Shown here piece after piece: positions 55,902 to 64,000 of a stretch of 64,000 nucleotides of DNA (position 1 is the first letter of the stretch; every line of letters begins with the position of its first letter). A model generated the notes under the pieces. That model did no database searches and was not told the origin of the DNA. It saw nothing but the letters and a program-made list of their open reading frames with translations. The stretch spans positions 496,001 through 560,000 of the forward strand of contig NZ_JACXSS010000001.1 in the NCBI RefSeq assembly GCF_014850955.1, given 5' to 3'. The translations under genes were made by a program, and so were the position numbers. The stretch is from Methylomonas albis (lineage in GTDB: Bacteria > Pseudomonadota > Gammaproteobacteria > Methylococcales > Methylomonadaceae).

Positions 55902-55970
55902 ATGTGCTGAACAGCGTGAAGCGCATCGTTCGCGATTGGTGCGGTTCGTAAACTCGCCACACCCTACGCC
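55902..55970. repeat. Possible intergenic repeat
   Basis: CGTAG ... TTGGTGCGGTTCGTAAACTC ... CTACG, bounded by short inverted ends. Similar GGTGCGGTTCGTAA sequences are common intergenic repeats in this group; only one copy is in the window. Confidence 0.3.
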
Positions 55971-56177
55971 CGCTTTTTGCTGGACATTTGTGATTGATAA
56001 CTCTGTTCTGTCTGGCTGTTTTTGGCCGAACTGATAAGTCCCAAGTTTACCTTCTGGCATTTTGACCCGATTGACCGCCCCACATCTCACGCCCATTTGA
56101 CCGCCCCGTGAGGATTTCGTGACTTTTCCGATTGCACAATGGCCGCGCCATTTGGCATTCAATTAAGGAGAATCACG

Positions 56178-57005
56178 ATGCAGAAAAACCATGCTTTTGC
56201 GCTGTCGGCGCTATTATTGGCGGCCGGCGCCGCTCCGTTGAGTTCGGCTGAGGCCGCGCTGGTCACGCTGAGTTTCAGCAATCTGTCCGCCGCCAACGGG
56301 CCGGCCTTGAGTCCGTTTTTCGTTGCTTTGCATGATGGTACCTTTGATGCCTTCGACATCGGCACCACGGCTTCGTCGGCGATTGAAGCGATTGCCGAGA
56401 TGGGAAACGGCGCCGGCTTGTCGTCGGCATTCGCGGCCAGCAGCGCGGCGGCAGCCGGCGGCACCAGCGCGACGGTGACTGCGGCGGTTAACGCCTTCGG
56501 CCCCGGCATTTTCCTGCCCGGCGCCAGCGGCAGTATTACCCTGGACCTGGACCCGGTGAAAAACCGTTATCTGAGTTATTTCGCGATGGTGGTGCCATCC
56601 AACGACCGCTTCGTCGGTAACGACTCACCGACCGAAATCGAATTGTTCGACGCCCAAGGCCATTTCACCGGCGGCACCTTCGTCGAGAACGGCAGCAGTA
56701 TTTGGGATGCCGGCACCGAACTGGACGGCACCACCGGCGCGGCATTCCTGGTCGGCTCTAACGCGACGGACAGCCCGGCGCAAAACGGTACCATCCAGGC
56801 CAACCATGACTTCGCGGTCTATGCCGGATTAGGAACGCCGGCCGGTTACAACTTTACCGATCTGCCCGGCGCGAATACGCCGCTGCTGCAAATCAGCGCG
56901 GTGTCGCAAGTGCCGGTTCCGGCGGCGGTCTGGTTATTCGGCAGCGCCTTGCCTTTGTTCGGCTGGTTGCGGAAGCGCGCGCCGGTGTCGGCTTTGCCGG
57001 CTTGA
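56178..57005 (+). CDS. Spondin-domain secreted protein with PEP-CTERM-like signal
   Basis: 275 residues from ATG 56178 (AAGGAG 7 bases upstream). Signal peptide (FALSALLLAAGAAPLSSAEA), a spondin-type domain (SPFFVALHDGTFDAFDIGTT, ASSAIEAIAEMGNG, FLPGASGSITLDL, AMVVPSNDRFVG) and the C-terminal signal VPVPAAVWLFGSALPLFGWL with RKRAP. Spondin domains bind carbohydrate or calcium-dependent ligands in animals; in bacteria the role is unknown. Likely anchored at the surface by exosortase processing. Confidence 0.85.
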   Translation: MQKNHAFALSALLLAAGAAPLSSAEAALVTLSFSNLSAANGPALSPFFVALHDGTFDAFDIGTTASSAIEAIAEMGNGAGLSSAFAASSAAAAGGTSATVTAAVNAFGPGIFLPGASGSITLDLDPVKNRYLSYFAMVVPSNDRFVGNDSPTEIELFDAQGHFTGGTFVENGSSIWDAGTELDGTTGAAFLVGSNATDSPAQNGTIQANHDFAVYAGLGTPAGYNFTDLPGANTPLLQISAVSQVPVPAAVWLFGSALPLFGWLRKRAPVSALPA

Positions 57006-57075
57006 GGCCGGCGTCTCAACTCGGTGGAGTACAAATCTAGATTTGTACTCTATTGAGAATTTCGTTACCCAGAAC

Positions 57076-57150
57076 CTCCCCCTTTGAAAAAGGGGGATAG
57101 AGGGGGATTTATTTAAAAATCTCCCCCAGCCCCTCTTTGTCAAAGAGGGG
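57076..57150. repeat. Triple-hairpin intergenic repeat
   Basis: Three adjacent palindromes: CTCCCCCTTTGAAAAAGGGGGA (57076-57097, arms CCCCCTTT/AAAGGGGG), GGGGGATTT...AAATCTCCCCC (57102-57126 region), and CCCCTCTTTGTCAAAGAGGGG (57130-57150). It resembles a widely dispersed gammaproteobacterial intergenic element and also lies where a terminator for the spondin gene would be. Confidence 0.65.
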
Positions 57151-57213
57151 AGTTATTCCCCTGAGATTCGGAGCACAAAACGGGTTTGCACTCCGGCTTG
57201 GCGAAGCACCGTA

Positions 57214-57861
57214 TCAAAATCCGTCGCCGTAACCCTGATTTTGCAAGCTGGCCGGCGGCTTGCCGGTGGGGAAGCGGGCTTTTAATTCCACTGTCACCGC
57301 CAGTTCACCGGCCGGTACACTGATGATCTGCTCGGGCGCTTGCTCGGCCGCATCCGGGTGCCAAAAGCTCAGACGGTAGCGGCCGTCCGGCAAATCCAGC
57401 GTCCAGCGGCCTTCGGCGTCGGTAACCGCTAGATAGTCCGCATCGCTGACGTACACATACCCCAGCATCCAATCGTGAATGTTACAACCCAACGCGACGA
57501 TGCCGGGCAGGTCGAAGCGCACCGGCTCGCGCGGCACGCCGCTATAGAGTTTGATTTCGAAACGCTTGGCTGCGGAAAACGAATAGACGTGGTGCTTGAT
57601 CGCGTCGCTGTTTGGAAAATACACCGGCGTGCCGCTGCGTACCGCCAGCACGTGCGGGACGAATTCGCGGCTTTTCTGGTCCAGCGCCATCGCGGCCGGC
57701 GCCGGCGGCACTTTGACCCGGCCAGCGGCATCCAAGGCTTGGGCGGCGACCACCAGATCGGCCAACGGTCTGCCGCCGGCGACGGCCTTACCCGCCAATT
57801 CCGCGGCCGGTGCGACCACGGCCCAAGCCGTTAAAAAAACAGCCGGTAACCGACTTGCCAA
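57214..57861 (-). CDS. Cupredoxin-domain protein (MauL-like)
   Basis: 215 residues from TTG 57861, chosen for a perfect AGGAGG 7 bases upstream and because it puts a signal peptide (LPAVFLTAWAVVAPAAELAG) at the start. The cupredoxin domain has likely type 1 copper ligands: His in IKHHVYSFS, and Cys, His and Met in GCNIHDWMLGY. A carboxypeptidase-regulatory-like fold (LAVTDAEGRWTLDLPDGRYR) follows. Relatives are annotated as methylamine utilisation protein MauL, but no mau genes are here. It overlaps the outer-membrane gene by 31 bases. Confidence 0.85.
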   Translation of the reverse strand: MASRLPAVFLTAWAVVAPAAELAGKAVAGGRPLADLVVAAQALDAAGRVKVPPAPAAMALDQKSREFVPHVLAVRSGTPVYFPNSDAIKHHVYSFSAAKRFEIKLYSGVPREPVRFDLPGIVALGCNIHDWMLGYVYVSDADYLAVTDAEGRWTLDLPDGRYRLSFWHPDAAEQAPEQIISVPAGELAVTVELKARFPTGKPPASLQNQGYGDGF

Positions 57862-59066
57862 AGTGTGTCCTCCTGATAAGCGGCTTCGCCGCGTTCCTGT
57901 CGCGCCGGGCGGGCGCTGAAAATGCGGCTGAATTCGACATTCAATTGATGGTGCTGAGCAAAGGTCAGATTGTAATTGACGTTCCAAGCCTGGCCGTGTT
58001 CGCCATTGCGGTCTTGCGGCAGGTAATCGCGCTCGTCGCTGCCGAAGCGTTCGTAGCGCACGCTAAAGCGGCCGTCGCCCAGCGGCCGGCTCAACAGCCA
58101 GCTTGCCGACCAAAAGCCGACATCGACCGCCCGCAAGTCGCCGAGCAATTCGCCCATGCTGGTGCGGCCGGTCAGCGCTTGCGAAATCAGCGTGGCTTCC
58201 CACGGCAATTCGGCCTTGGCGCCCAGGCTCCAAAAGCGGGTGTGCCAACCGTACTGGCCGGCGGACACAACGGCCGGATCGGCGTTGTTGTCGTAATACA
58301 GCGCGCGCAGCGTGTACCGTTGCGGCCGCTCGGCGGCGATGCCGGCGTAAAAGCCGGGCCGGCCATCCACTTCGACGAAGGCCTGGCTGGCGTTGGCCTG
58401 CTTCGGAAACAGCGCCGGAATGGCGATGCCGTCCGGCAGGCGCAGGCGGCCGGTCAACGTGGATTCGAAGTCGTGCAAACTCCAGCCGCGCCAGGCCAAC
58501 GTCAGGCCGGCGGTGTCGTTGTTGGCCAGGCCGGCGCCGAACACGCCGAATTTATCGCCGGCTTCGGTTTGGTAATCCATACGCAACTCACCGCCGAACG
58601 TGCGCAATTCTTCGCCGCCCCAGGCGTTGATCGTCGACGAACTCAGCGTGTAAGGGCTGCTCCAGGCGGTGCCGGTGTTTTCCAACGAAATCGGCGGAAA
58701 AAACATGCCCAGGCGCCCGGCCAGACGCCAGCCGGCGGCGCCGACCGGCCGGTAAGCCAAATAGGCTTCGGTCAAGTCCAGCGGTGTCGATTGACGGTCC
58801 GCGTATTTGACGGTGGCGTTAACCATCCAATCCCAGTCCAAGCGCACCTGCAACGTCGCGGCGGCTTCGTTAACCCGCCAGCGGTCGCGCTCGTCGCCGG
58901 CGCGCAGCTTGCCCAGACCGTGCTCCAATTCGCCCGGCGCGGCGTCGCTGTGTTGGTAGCGCAGGTCCAGCAGGCCATGCCAGCTTACTTCGGGAAATTG
59001 GCCGTCGTCGGCTTGGCAGATCTGCATCATCAAACCGAAAAGCGTCAGCAACACAAGCGGCTGCAT
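57831..59066 (-). CDS. Outer-membrane beta-barrel protein
   Basis: 411 residues from ATG 59066 with signal peptide (LVLLTLFGLMMQICQA). The body is an alternation of amphipathic strands with aromatic girdle residues (WHGLLDLRYQHSDA, MVNATVKYADRQS, FSVRYERFGSDERDYL) and the protein ends in Phe-Phe, as outer-membrane barrels do. It looks like a porin-type or DcaP-like protein; no TonB plug is present. It is encoded between a kinase and a cupredoxin gene, all on the minus strand. Confidence 0.75.
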   Translation of the reverse strand: MQPLVLLTLFGLMMQICQADDGQFPEVSWHGLLDLRYQHSDAAPGELEHGLGKLRAGDERDRWRVNEAAATLQVRLDWDWMVNATVKYADRQSTPLDLTEAYLAYRPVGAAGWRLAGRLGMFFPPISLENTGTAWSSPYTLSSSTINAWGGEELRTFGGELRMDYQTEAGDKFGVFGAGLANNDTAGLTLAWRGWSLHDFESTLTGRLRLPDGIAIPALFPKQANASQAFVEVDGRPGFYAGIAAERPQRYTLRALYYDNNADPAVVSAGQYGWHTRFWSLGAKAELPWEATLISQALTGRTSMGELLGDLRAVDVGFWSASWLLSRPLGDGRFSVRYERFGSDERDYLPQDRNGEHGQAWNVNYNLTFAQHHQLNVEFSRIFSARPARQERGEAAYQEDTLWQVGYRLFF

Positions 59067-59149
59067 TAGGCGGGGTAGCTTCTCGGTTTCCCGCCGCTGC
59101 GGGAATGAGGTTGGCGGGACAGGGAATCGAGTGGCCAATAACAGCATGT

Positions 59150-60907
59150 TTACGATTTGCCTGTGGTGGCGCGCGTGGAATCAGCTAGCGGCAAGTCGAA
59201 GCGAAATTCGCTGCCGACGCCGAGTGTGCTATCTACTTGCAAGCGGCCGCCGTGCAACTGGGCGATCTTGCCAACCACGATCAAGCCGAAACCGCCACCG
59301 TCGGCGCGGGCACGGCGGGCCAGCGGCGAGTCCCAATCGCACAAGGTGGGTAGATATTCCGGGGCGATGCCGATGCCGGTATCGCGGACGGCCACCGTTA
59401 TCCGGCCGCGCGCCGGCCAGGCGTCCAGCCGCACTCGGCCGCCTTGCGGGGTGTGGCGTAACGCGTTGTCGATCAGGTTGGTGAGCAGGCGCTCGATCAG
59501 GCCTATGTCGGCGCTGACGAGAGGTAATTCCGGGCGCAGTTCGGCTTGTAAGCTGACGCCGCGCTGCTCGGCTTGCAGCCGGTATTTTTGGGCGACGTCC
59601 TGCAGCAATTCGGCCAGATTGAAGGGCTCGGGACTTAGGCTGGCGTCGTCGCATTCCAGCTTGGCCAGTTCGAACAATTCCTGCGCCAGCCGGCTGACTT
59701 TTTCGGTCTGGCGCAGCGCGGTGTCCAGAAAATGCTGTTGTTCGGTGGCCGGCAAGGTCTCGGCCTTGCGCTGCATGGTTTCCAGAAAGGCGCGTAACGC
59801 GGCCAACGGTGTGCGTAAATCGTGTGACATCGAAGCCACCAACTCGCGGCGCTCCTGGTCTTTCTGGCGTAGTTCGCCCAGTTGGCCGGCCAGTTGCGCG
59901 GCGCGGACGAAGGTGTCGGCTAGTCGGCCCAGTTCGTCGCTACGGCCGGCCAGCGAAGAGGCCGCGAAATCGCCGTTGACCGCTCGCTCGCCGGCGCCGG
60001 CCAAGGCCCGTAGCGGCCGCGACAGATTGCGGGCGATGACCACGCTGCCGGCCAGCGTCGCCAACAGGCCGAGCAGCAACACGCCGGCCGCCAGCAACAG
60101 CATATGGCGGTAGCCGGCGAAGGCATCGGTGAATTTGATTTGCAGCAATGCGGCGACGCCTTGCTCGTCGCCGGCCGCAGGCAATGCCAGTATGCGGCCG
60201 AGGTAGCGGCCTTGCGCGCTATCGACCGTGGTCGTAAGCACCCGGTTGGCGCCGCTGTTCAGCAAAGCCAGGGCCGCCTCCGGTGCCGACGCGGCCAGCA
60301 GGCGGCCGCCGTCGGCACTGAGTTCGGCCAAACCGATGTGCAGCGGCAATAGCGAGTTTTGCCGAAACCGGGCGATACGCTGGTCGTCGACGGCTTGCGC
60401 CACCGCCACCCAACCCACCGGCAGCGGCGCCGACACCGGCACCAGCGCCCATTCCTGCAAGCGGCCGTCCAACACGCCGAACCAGACCCGCGAGCGGCTG
60501 GCGTCGGTGTTTGCCAAGGCTTGCGCATACGGAAACGGTCGGCCTTGCCACTGGCCGGCGCTATCGGCAAGCACTTGATATTGCGGGTCGATAAATAAGC
60601 CGCGTTGGGCGCGGATGCGCAGCAGCAGATTTTCCAGCGCCGAGGCGATGGTGGCCGGGTCGCCGCCGGTGACGGTGCTGCGAAACCCAAAATCGGCGAC
60701 CAGCAAGGCGGCCTCGCCGGCGACTCGTTCGGCGCGTTCGACCAGCAGTTGCCGAAAGGCTTGCTCGGCGTAGCGTAAGTCCTGGTCGAGCTGGCGTAGC
60801 AGGTTGTCGCGCACCGCCACATAGATGCACACCACCGTCAGCGCCTGCACGGCGACAAACAGCGCGGCGAACAACAGGGCGATGCGGCTTTGGAAGCTCA
60901 GCGTCAT
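59150..60907 (-). CDS. Sensor histidine kinase
   Basis: 585 residues from ATG 60907 (ATGA overlap with the response regulator stop). Two membrane spans (about 8-30 and 267-290) enclose a periplasmic sensor of about 235 residues, dCACHE-like by length; then HAMP, HisKA with His362 in MSHDLRTPLAALRAF, and an HATPase with NLIDNALRHTPQGG, DTGIGI and a GGGFGLIV loop (normally GxGLGL). It is transcribed with the regulator and probably with the barrel and cupredoxin genes. Confidence 0.94.
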   Translation of the reverse strand: MTLSFQSRIALLFAALFVAVQALTVVCIYVAVRDNLLRQLDQDLRYAEQAFRQLLVERAERVAGEAALLVADFGFRSTVTGGDPATIASALENLLLRIRAQRGLFIDPQYQVLADSAGQWQGRPFPYAQALANTDASRSRVWFGVLDGRLQEWALVPVSAPLPVGWVAVAQAVDDQRIARFRQNSLLPLHIGLAELSADGGRLLAASAPEAALALLNSGANRVLTTTVDSAQGRYLGRILALPAAGDEQGVAALLQIKFTDAFAGYRHMLLLAAGVLLLGLLATLAGSVVIARNLSRPLRALAGAGERAVNGDFAASSLAGRSDELGRLADTFVRAAQLAGQLGELRQKDQERRELVASMSHDLRTPLAALRAFLETMQRKAETLPATEQQHFLDTALRQTEKVSRLAQELFELAKLECDDASLSPEPFNLAELLQDVAQKYRLQAEQRGVSLQAELRPELPLVSADIGLIERLLTNLIDNALRHTPQGGRVRLDAWPARGRITVAVRDTGIGIAPEYLPTLCDWDSPLARRARADGGGFGLIVVGKIAQLHGGRLQVDSTLGVGSEFRFDLPLADSTRATTGKS

Positions 60908-61626
60908 GCGTCGGCGGCGTCCGCTTCGGCAAACTTGTAGCCGACGCCCCACACCGTCAATATCCGCGCCGGTTTGGCCGGATCGGCTTCGATTTTGGCA
61001 CGCAAGCGATTGATGTGGGAGTTGACCGTATGTTCGTAGCCGTCGTGGTTGTAGCCCCAGACTTGGTTAAGCAGCTCCAGCCGGGTAAACATGCGGCCCG
61101 GATGGCGGGCGAAGAAATGCAGTAAGTCGAATTCGCGTGCGGTCAAGGCTAGCGGCTGGCCGTCCAGCGCTACCGAACGGCTTTGGGCGTCGATTCGTAA
61201 ACCGTAGGCGACCAGAACGGCATCGGCTTGAACGGCAACGGGTTCGCTCAACGCCGCCACCCGCCGCAACAGCGCGCGTACTCTAGCGACCACCTCGGCC
61301 AATGCAAACGGCTTGATGATGTAATCGTCAGCGCCCATTTCCAAACCCACCACCCGTTGCACGTCGCTGGATTTGGAACTGACGATGATGATGGGCGTAT
61401 AAACCGGCCCGGCTCGCACCCGCCGGCAAATTTCCAGGCCGTCCACGCCGGGCAGCATTACGTCGAGCAGCAACAAGTCGTAATGATTGCCGGCAATCGC
61501 CGCCAGTGCGGCATGACCGTCGGCGGCGCTGTCCACCCGATAACCTTCCTCGCGCAGATTGTCTGCCAATAGCTTGGCGATGTCGGGGTCGTCTTCGACC
61601 AGGAGCAGGTGTTTAGTGGACGACAT
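60904..61626 (-). CDS. OmpR-type response regulator
   Basis: 240 residues from ATG 61626. Receiver with Asp55 (LLLLDVMLPGVDGLE) and switch Lys in IIKPFALAEVV, then a winged-helix DNA-binding domain (LTAREFDLLHFFARHPGRMF, NHDGYEHTVNSHINRLRAKI). It is the first gene of a minus-strand set RR-kinase-barrel-cupredoxin and probably regulates it. ATG 61665 is an alternative start, but the extra 13 residues are atypical. Confidence 0.95.
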   Translation of the reverse strand: MSSTKHLLLVEDDPDIAKLLADNLREEGYRVDSAADGHAALAAIAGNHYDLLLLDVMLPGVDGLEICRRVRAGPVYTPIIIVSSKSSDVQRVVGLEMGADDYIIKPFALAEVVARVRALLRRVAALSEPVAVQADAVLVAYGLRIDAQSRSVALDGQPLALTAREFDLLHFFARHPGRMFTRLELLNQVWGYNHDGYEHTVNSHINRLRAKIEADPAKPARILTVWGVGYKFAEADAADA

Positions 61627-62019
61627 TGGCGGCAGGTTTTTTAAAAAAAACCGATTATCGGCCAAGCGGCTGCGTAAATCTAATCACGAAATTATCACGA
61701 CGGCGGCATTTCGTGACAAATTCGCCTAACTTGCGGGCCGCGCGTGATAAAGATTTGACTCGGGCTGGAGGATTTGGCGATGACCGTCCATGCATAATCT
61801 GTCAGGTTCCCGAATTGCGGTTTCGTTTGCCAACGGATAGCGGTTTACATGAACAAGGCAGTAAAAAATTGGCGCTTGCTATGACATTATTGTCGCCGTT
61901 GGCCGCTGAAGTGCGGCCGGCCTGCAGTTACGGGACGGTGCTGCGCTAAACTGAGTCCGGCTGCTTGTTATGTGCCAAGCAGTCGACTTTCTTATTTTAT
62001 TAGTGATTTTGGAGTTGCG
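61627..62019. other. Divergent intergenic region
   Basis: About 390 bases between the minus-strand regulator and the plus-strand dehalogenase gene; it must contain promoters for both. A 107-codon plus-strand frame (61626-61949) overlaps the regulator start and is not supported. AT-rich short repeats of TTTCGTGA/TCACGAAA occur at 61684-61720 and may be an operator. Confidence 0.4.
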
Positions 62020-62787
62020 ATGCCAATCAACCGCCGTGAATTTCTGACCGTAACCGGCTGCGTTGCCGCCGGGATGTTATTGTCTGGAGCAGCTAGCTCC
62101 GGCGTGCCAGGCTCTGTCAAAGCGGTTGGCTTTGATGGGTTTACCGTATTCGATCCGCGGCCGATCACCGCGCTGGCGGAGGCCTTGTTTCCTGGACAAG
62201 GGCAGGCACTGGCGCAAACCTGGCGTACCCGCCAATTCGAATACACTTGGCTGCGTACTTTAATGGGCAATTACGCGGATTTTTGGCAAGTGACCAGCGA
62301 GGCGCTGGAGTTTGCCGCGCGCCAACATCAGGTGGAGATGAGTGGCGAAAAACGTGATCGCTTGCTGCAAAGCTTTTTGATGCTGGAGGCCTGGCCCGAC
62401 GCCAAGGGGGCTTTGCTGGAGATGAAGGCCGCCGGACTACGCCTGGCTTTTTTATCGAATTTCACGGCAGCGATGCTGGATGCCTGTGTCAAACATGCCG
62501 GTTTGGATGGCGTGTTCGAGGAGCACCTGAGCACCGACCGGGTGCGGGCCTTCAAACCGGACCCGCGCGCCTATCAGATGGGCGTGACCGGGTTCGGCTT
62601 GCCGCGTGAACAGATCGCTTTTGCCGCCTTTGGCGGTTGGGACGCGGCTGGCGCCAAGGCCTTTGGCTATCCGACGTTCTGGGTCAACCGGCTGCAGGTG
62701 CCTTTGGAAAACCTCGGCATGGCCGCCGACGCCGGCGGCACAAGCTTACAGGAGCTAGCGGCCTTTGTATTGCCGGTCTCGGTTTGA
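62020..62787 (+). CDS. Tat-exported haloacid dehalogenase-like hydrolase
   Basis: 255 residues from ATG 62020. The N-terminus has a twin-arginine motif NRREFL followed by a hydrophobic stretch (TVTGCVAAGMLLSGAA), so it is probably exported folded. The HAD type II core follows: nucleophile loop VGFDGFTVFD, motif II LAFLSNFT, motif III Lys in RAFKPDPRAY, and FAAFGGWDAAGAKAFG. It is similar to 2-haloacid dehalogenase but substrate is unproven. It has the opposite strand to cysN, with 1 base between the stops. Confidence 0.88.
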   Translation: MPINRREFLTVTGCVAAGMLLSGAASSGVPGSVKAVGFDGFTVFDPRPITALAEALFPGQGQALAQTWRTRQFEYTWLRTLMGNYADFWQVTSEALEFAARQHQVEMSGEKRDRLLQSFLMLEAWPDAKGALLEMKAAGLRLAFLSNFTAAMLDACVKHAGLDGVFEEHLSTDRVRAFKPDPRAYQMGVTGFGLPREQIAFAAFGGWDAAGAKAFGYPTFWVNRLQVPLENLGMAADAGGTSLQELAAFVLPVSV

Positions 62788-62788
62788 G

Positions 62789-64000
62789 TTAGCGCACCAC
62801 TTCCCGCTGTTTTAACGCATCGTAGATGTCGTCTACCGACTGGTTGCCGGCGTCGAAGCTTACATCGGCTTGGTCGGCTGTCAGGCCCACGCACAACGCA
62901 ATCAAACCGGCTTGCTTGATGGCGTTCGCCAGGGCCGGCTCGGCTTGCTCCAGCACGCTGGCGACGTGGCCGGTGTCGAACAGGCGGCGTTCCAGACGGT
63001 AAGCCATGGTGTTAGCGTCGGCGCCGGATAGCGCGACGATGGTTGCGGTTTGGCCGAAGCGGCTGGCGCGTTCTTCCGCGCTGACCGGTGCCCATTCGTC
63101 TTTGCTGGCATCGCCGACGATCATACCGGCACCGACGGTGACGTTGCTTAGTCGGTCGATGACAATAAACGAACCGCTGGTTTTATTGCGCTTGTACGGA
63201 TCGAACACCACCGGCGCATTGACAGCCAGTGTGCATAGGCCGATTTCGTTTAATTTCAACTCGTCGGCATCGTGGTGTTCCAGGGTGTTGACGTCAATCC
63301 TGTGGTGTATCGTTGCCACCGAACCGGACACGCTGCGGGTCGCCAGTTTGATCACGTATTGGCGGCCAGGCAGCATGGCTTGTTCGGTCATCCAGACAAT
63401 GGTGGCTTTAAATTTATCGGCCACGCTGGGCGCCGCCTGCTGTTGGCCCAGAATCACGTCGCCACGGCTGATGTCGATTTCGTCTTCCAGTGTCAAGGTG
63501 ACCGCCATAGACGCAAACGCTTGTTCCAGATCGCCGTCGAAGGTGACGATGGATTTGATTTTGCTGGTTTTGCCGGACGGCAATGCCGTGATTTGATCGC
63601 CTTTTTTGAAGACGCCGGAGGCGACCGTGCCGCAGAAACCGCGAAAATCCAGGTTGGGACGGTTGACGTATTGCACCGGGAAGCGGGCGTCGGCGAAGTT
63701 GTGGTCGTTGGCGATTTCGATGCTGTTCAGCAATTCCATCATCGGCATGCCGGTAAACCATGGCATGTTGGCGCTGGGGTTGACCACGTTATCGCCGTCC
63801 AAAGCCGACATGGGGATGAAATGCACGTCGTGCAGATCCAGGGATTTTACAAACGCCAGATAGTCGTCCTGAATCTTCCGATACGTCTCTTCGCTGTAAC
63901 CCACCAAGTCCATCTTGTTGATGGCGACGATGATGTGTTTCAAGCCCAGCAAGGACGCGATGAAGCTGTGGCGTTTGGTTTGAGTTTGCACGCCGTAACG
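62789..64000 (-). CDS. cysN: Sulfate adenylyltransferase GTPase subunit CysN, with degenerate APS-kinase-like tail (N-terminus outside window)
   Basis: About 400 C-terminal residues of CysN, the GTPase that drives ATP sulfurylase in sulfate assimilation. NKMDLVGYSEE is the G4 motif, then the EF-Tu-like domains II and III (NRPNLDFRGFCGTVASGVFK; NTLEHHDADELKLNEIGLC). After residue about 300 of the visible part there is an extra segment of about 95 residues that looks like an APS kinase (CysC) remnant: TATIVALSGADANTMAYRLE aligns with the P-loop GLSGAGKST but lacks Gly-Lys-Ser. The gene continues beyond 64000. Confidence 0.92.
   Translation of the reverse strand, partial: RYGVQTQTKRHSFIASLLGLKHIIVAINKMDLVGYSEETYRKIQDDYLAFVKSLDLHDVHFIPMSALDGDNVVNPSANMPWFTGMPMMELLNSIEIANDHNFADARFPVQYVNRPNLDFRGFCGTVASGVFKKGDQITALPSGKTSKIKSIVTFDGDLEQAFASMAVTLTLEDEIDISRGDVILGQQQAAPSVADKFKATIVWMTEQAMLPGRQYVIKLATRSVSGSVATIHHRIDVNTLEHHDADELKLNEIGLCTLAVNAPVVFDPYKRNKTSGSFIVIDRLSNVTVGAGMIVGDASKDEWAPVSAEERASRFGQTATIVALSGADANTMAYRLERRLFDTGHVASVLEQAEPALANAIKQAGLIALCVGLTADQADVSFDAGNQSVDDIYDALKQREVVR

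Noticed and set aside
57810..59069. 419-codon plus-strand open frame.
   Set aside because: It is the antisense of the outer-membrane barrel gene; high GC keeps the opposite frame open, and the minus-strand product has a signal peptide and barrel pattern.

Overview
The window looks like chromosome of a gammaproteobacterial methanotroph, most like Methylomonas or a relative. Two things point there. A complete fhcBADC set for the tetrahydromethanopterin (H4MPT)-linked formyltransferase/hydrolase complex sits beside a pterin dehydratase and a radical SAM gene. A nif accessory block follows the order known from Azotobacter (iscA-nifUS, nifV-cysE-TPR-nifWZM-clpX-grx-nifF). Housekeeping genes (sspAB, rpmH-rnpA-yidD-yidC-mnmE) are of ordinary gammaproteobacterial type. 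No methane monooxygenase and no nifHDK lie in the window, so the methanotroph assignment is an inference.

Layout. 1-1630: end of a cold shock gene, a heme-motif membrane protein and a small protein. 1627-7551 (minus): C1 oxidation operon DCoH-fhcB-fhcA-fhcD-fhcC-radical SAM, with ATGA overlaps. 7710-10984 (minus): sspAB, DUF47-pit phosphate uptake, a glycine-zipper lipoprotein. 11073-14916 (plus): rpmH-rnpA-yidD-yidC-mnmE behind a near-consensus sigma-70 promoter. 14917-16711: a gene-poor stretch and a small cluster of integron-type cassettes (two attC-like sites, a TfoX-N protein and an EF-Tu domain III-like protein) with no visible integrase. 16712-18826: a hypothetical gene and a SagB-type dehydrogenase. 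19094-30798: the nif region, carrying two NifA/sigma-54 control regions (19385-19511 and 23606-23719) and interrupted between nifS and nifV by a PEP-CTERM-like gene. 30809-33765: RseC-like protein, small protein, modBC molybdate transport. 34010-41903: TonB receptor, lipocalin-like protein, YfiR, hybrid histidine kinase and REC-GGDEF cyclase, a likely c-di-GMP signalling locus. 41943-42797 (minus): a SIR2-like gene with its own NifA site and sigma-54-like promoter, hence probably a satellite member of the nif regulon. 43049-53507: mostly unlinked housekeeping and hypothetical genes (lipoprotein, YajQ, thiol-redox protein, PEP-CTERM protein, HerA-like ATPase, VOC protein, WYL regulator, phosphohexomutase, PPOX protein, GST). 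53703-57213: LysR regulator divergent from the GST gene, a lower-GC orphan gene, a spondin-domain PEP-CTERM-like protein and intergenic repeats. 57214-61626 (minus): cupredoxin protein, outer-membrane protein, sensor kinase and response regulator. 62020-64000: Tat-exported haloacid dehalogenase and the end of cysN carrying a degenerate APS-kinase-like tail.

How the genes work together. The fhc genes oxidise C1 units bound to H4MPT to formate. The nif genes supply Fe-S clusters (IscA, NifU, NifS, cysteine from CysE), homocitrate (NifV), nitrogenase maturation (NifW, NifZ, NifM) and electrons (NifF). ModBC brings in the molybdenum needed for FeMo-cofactor.
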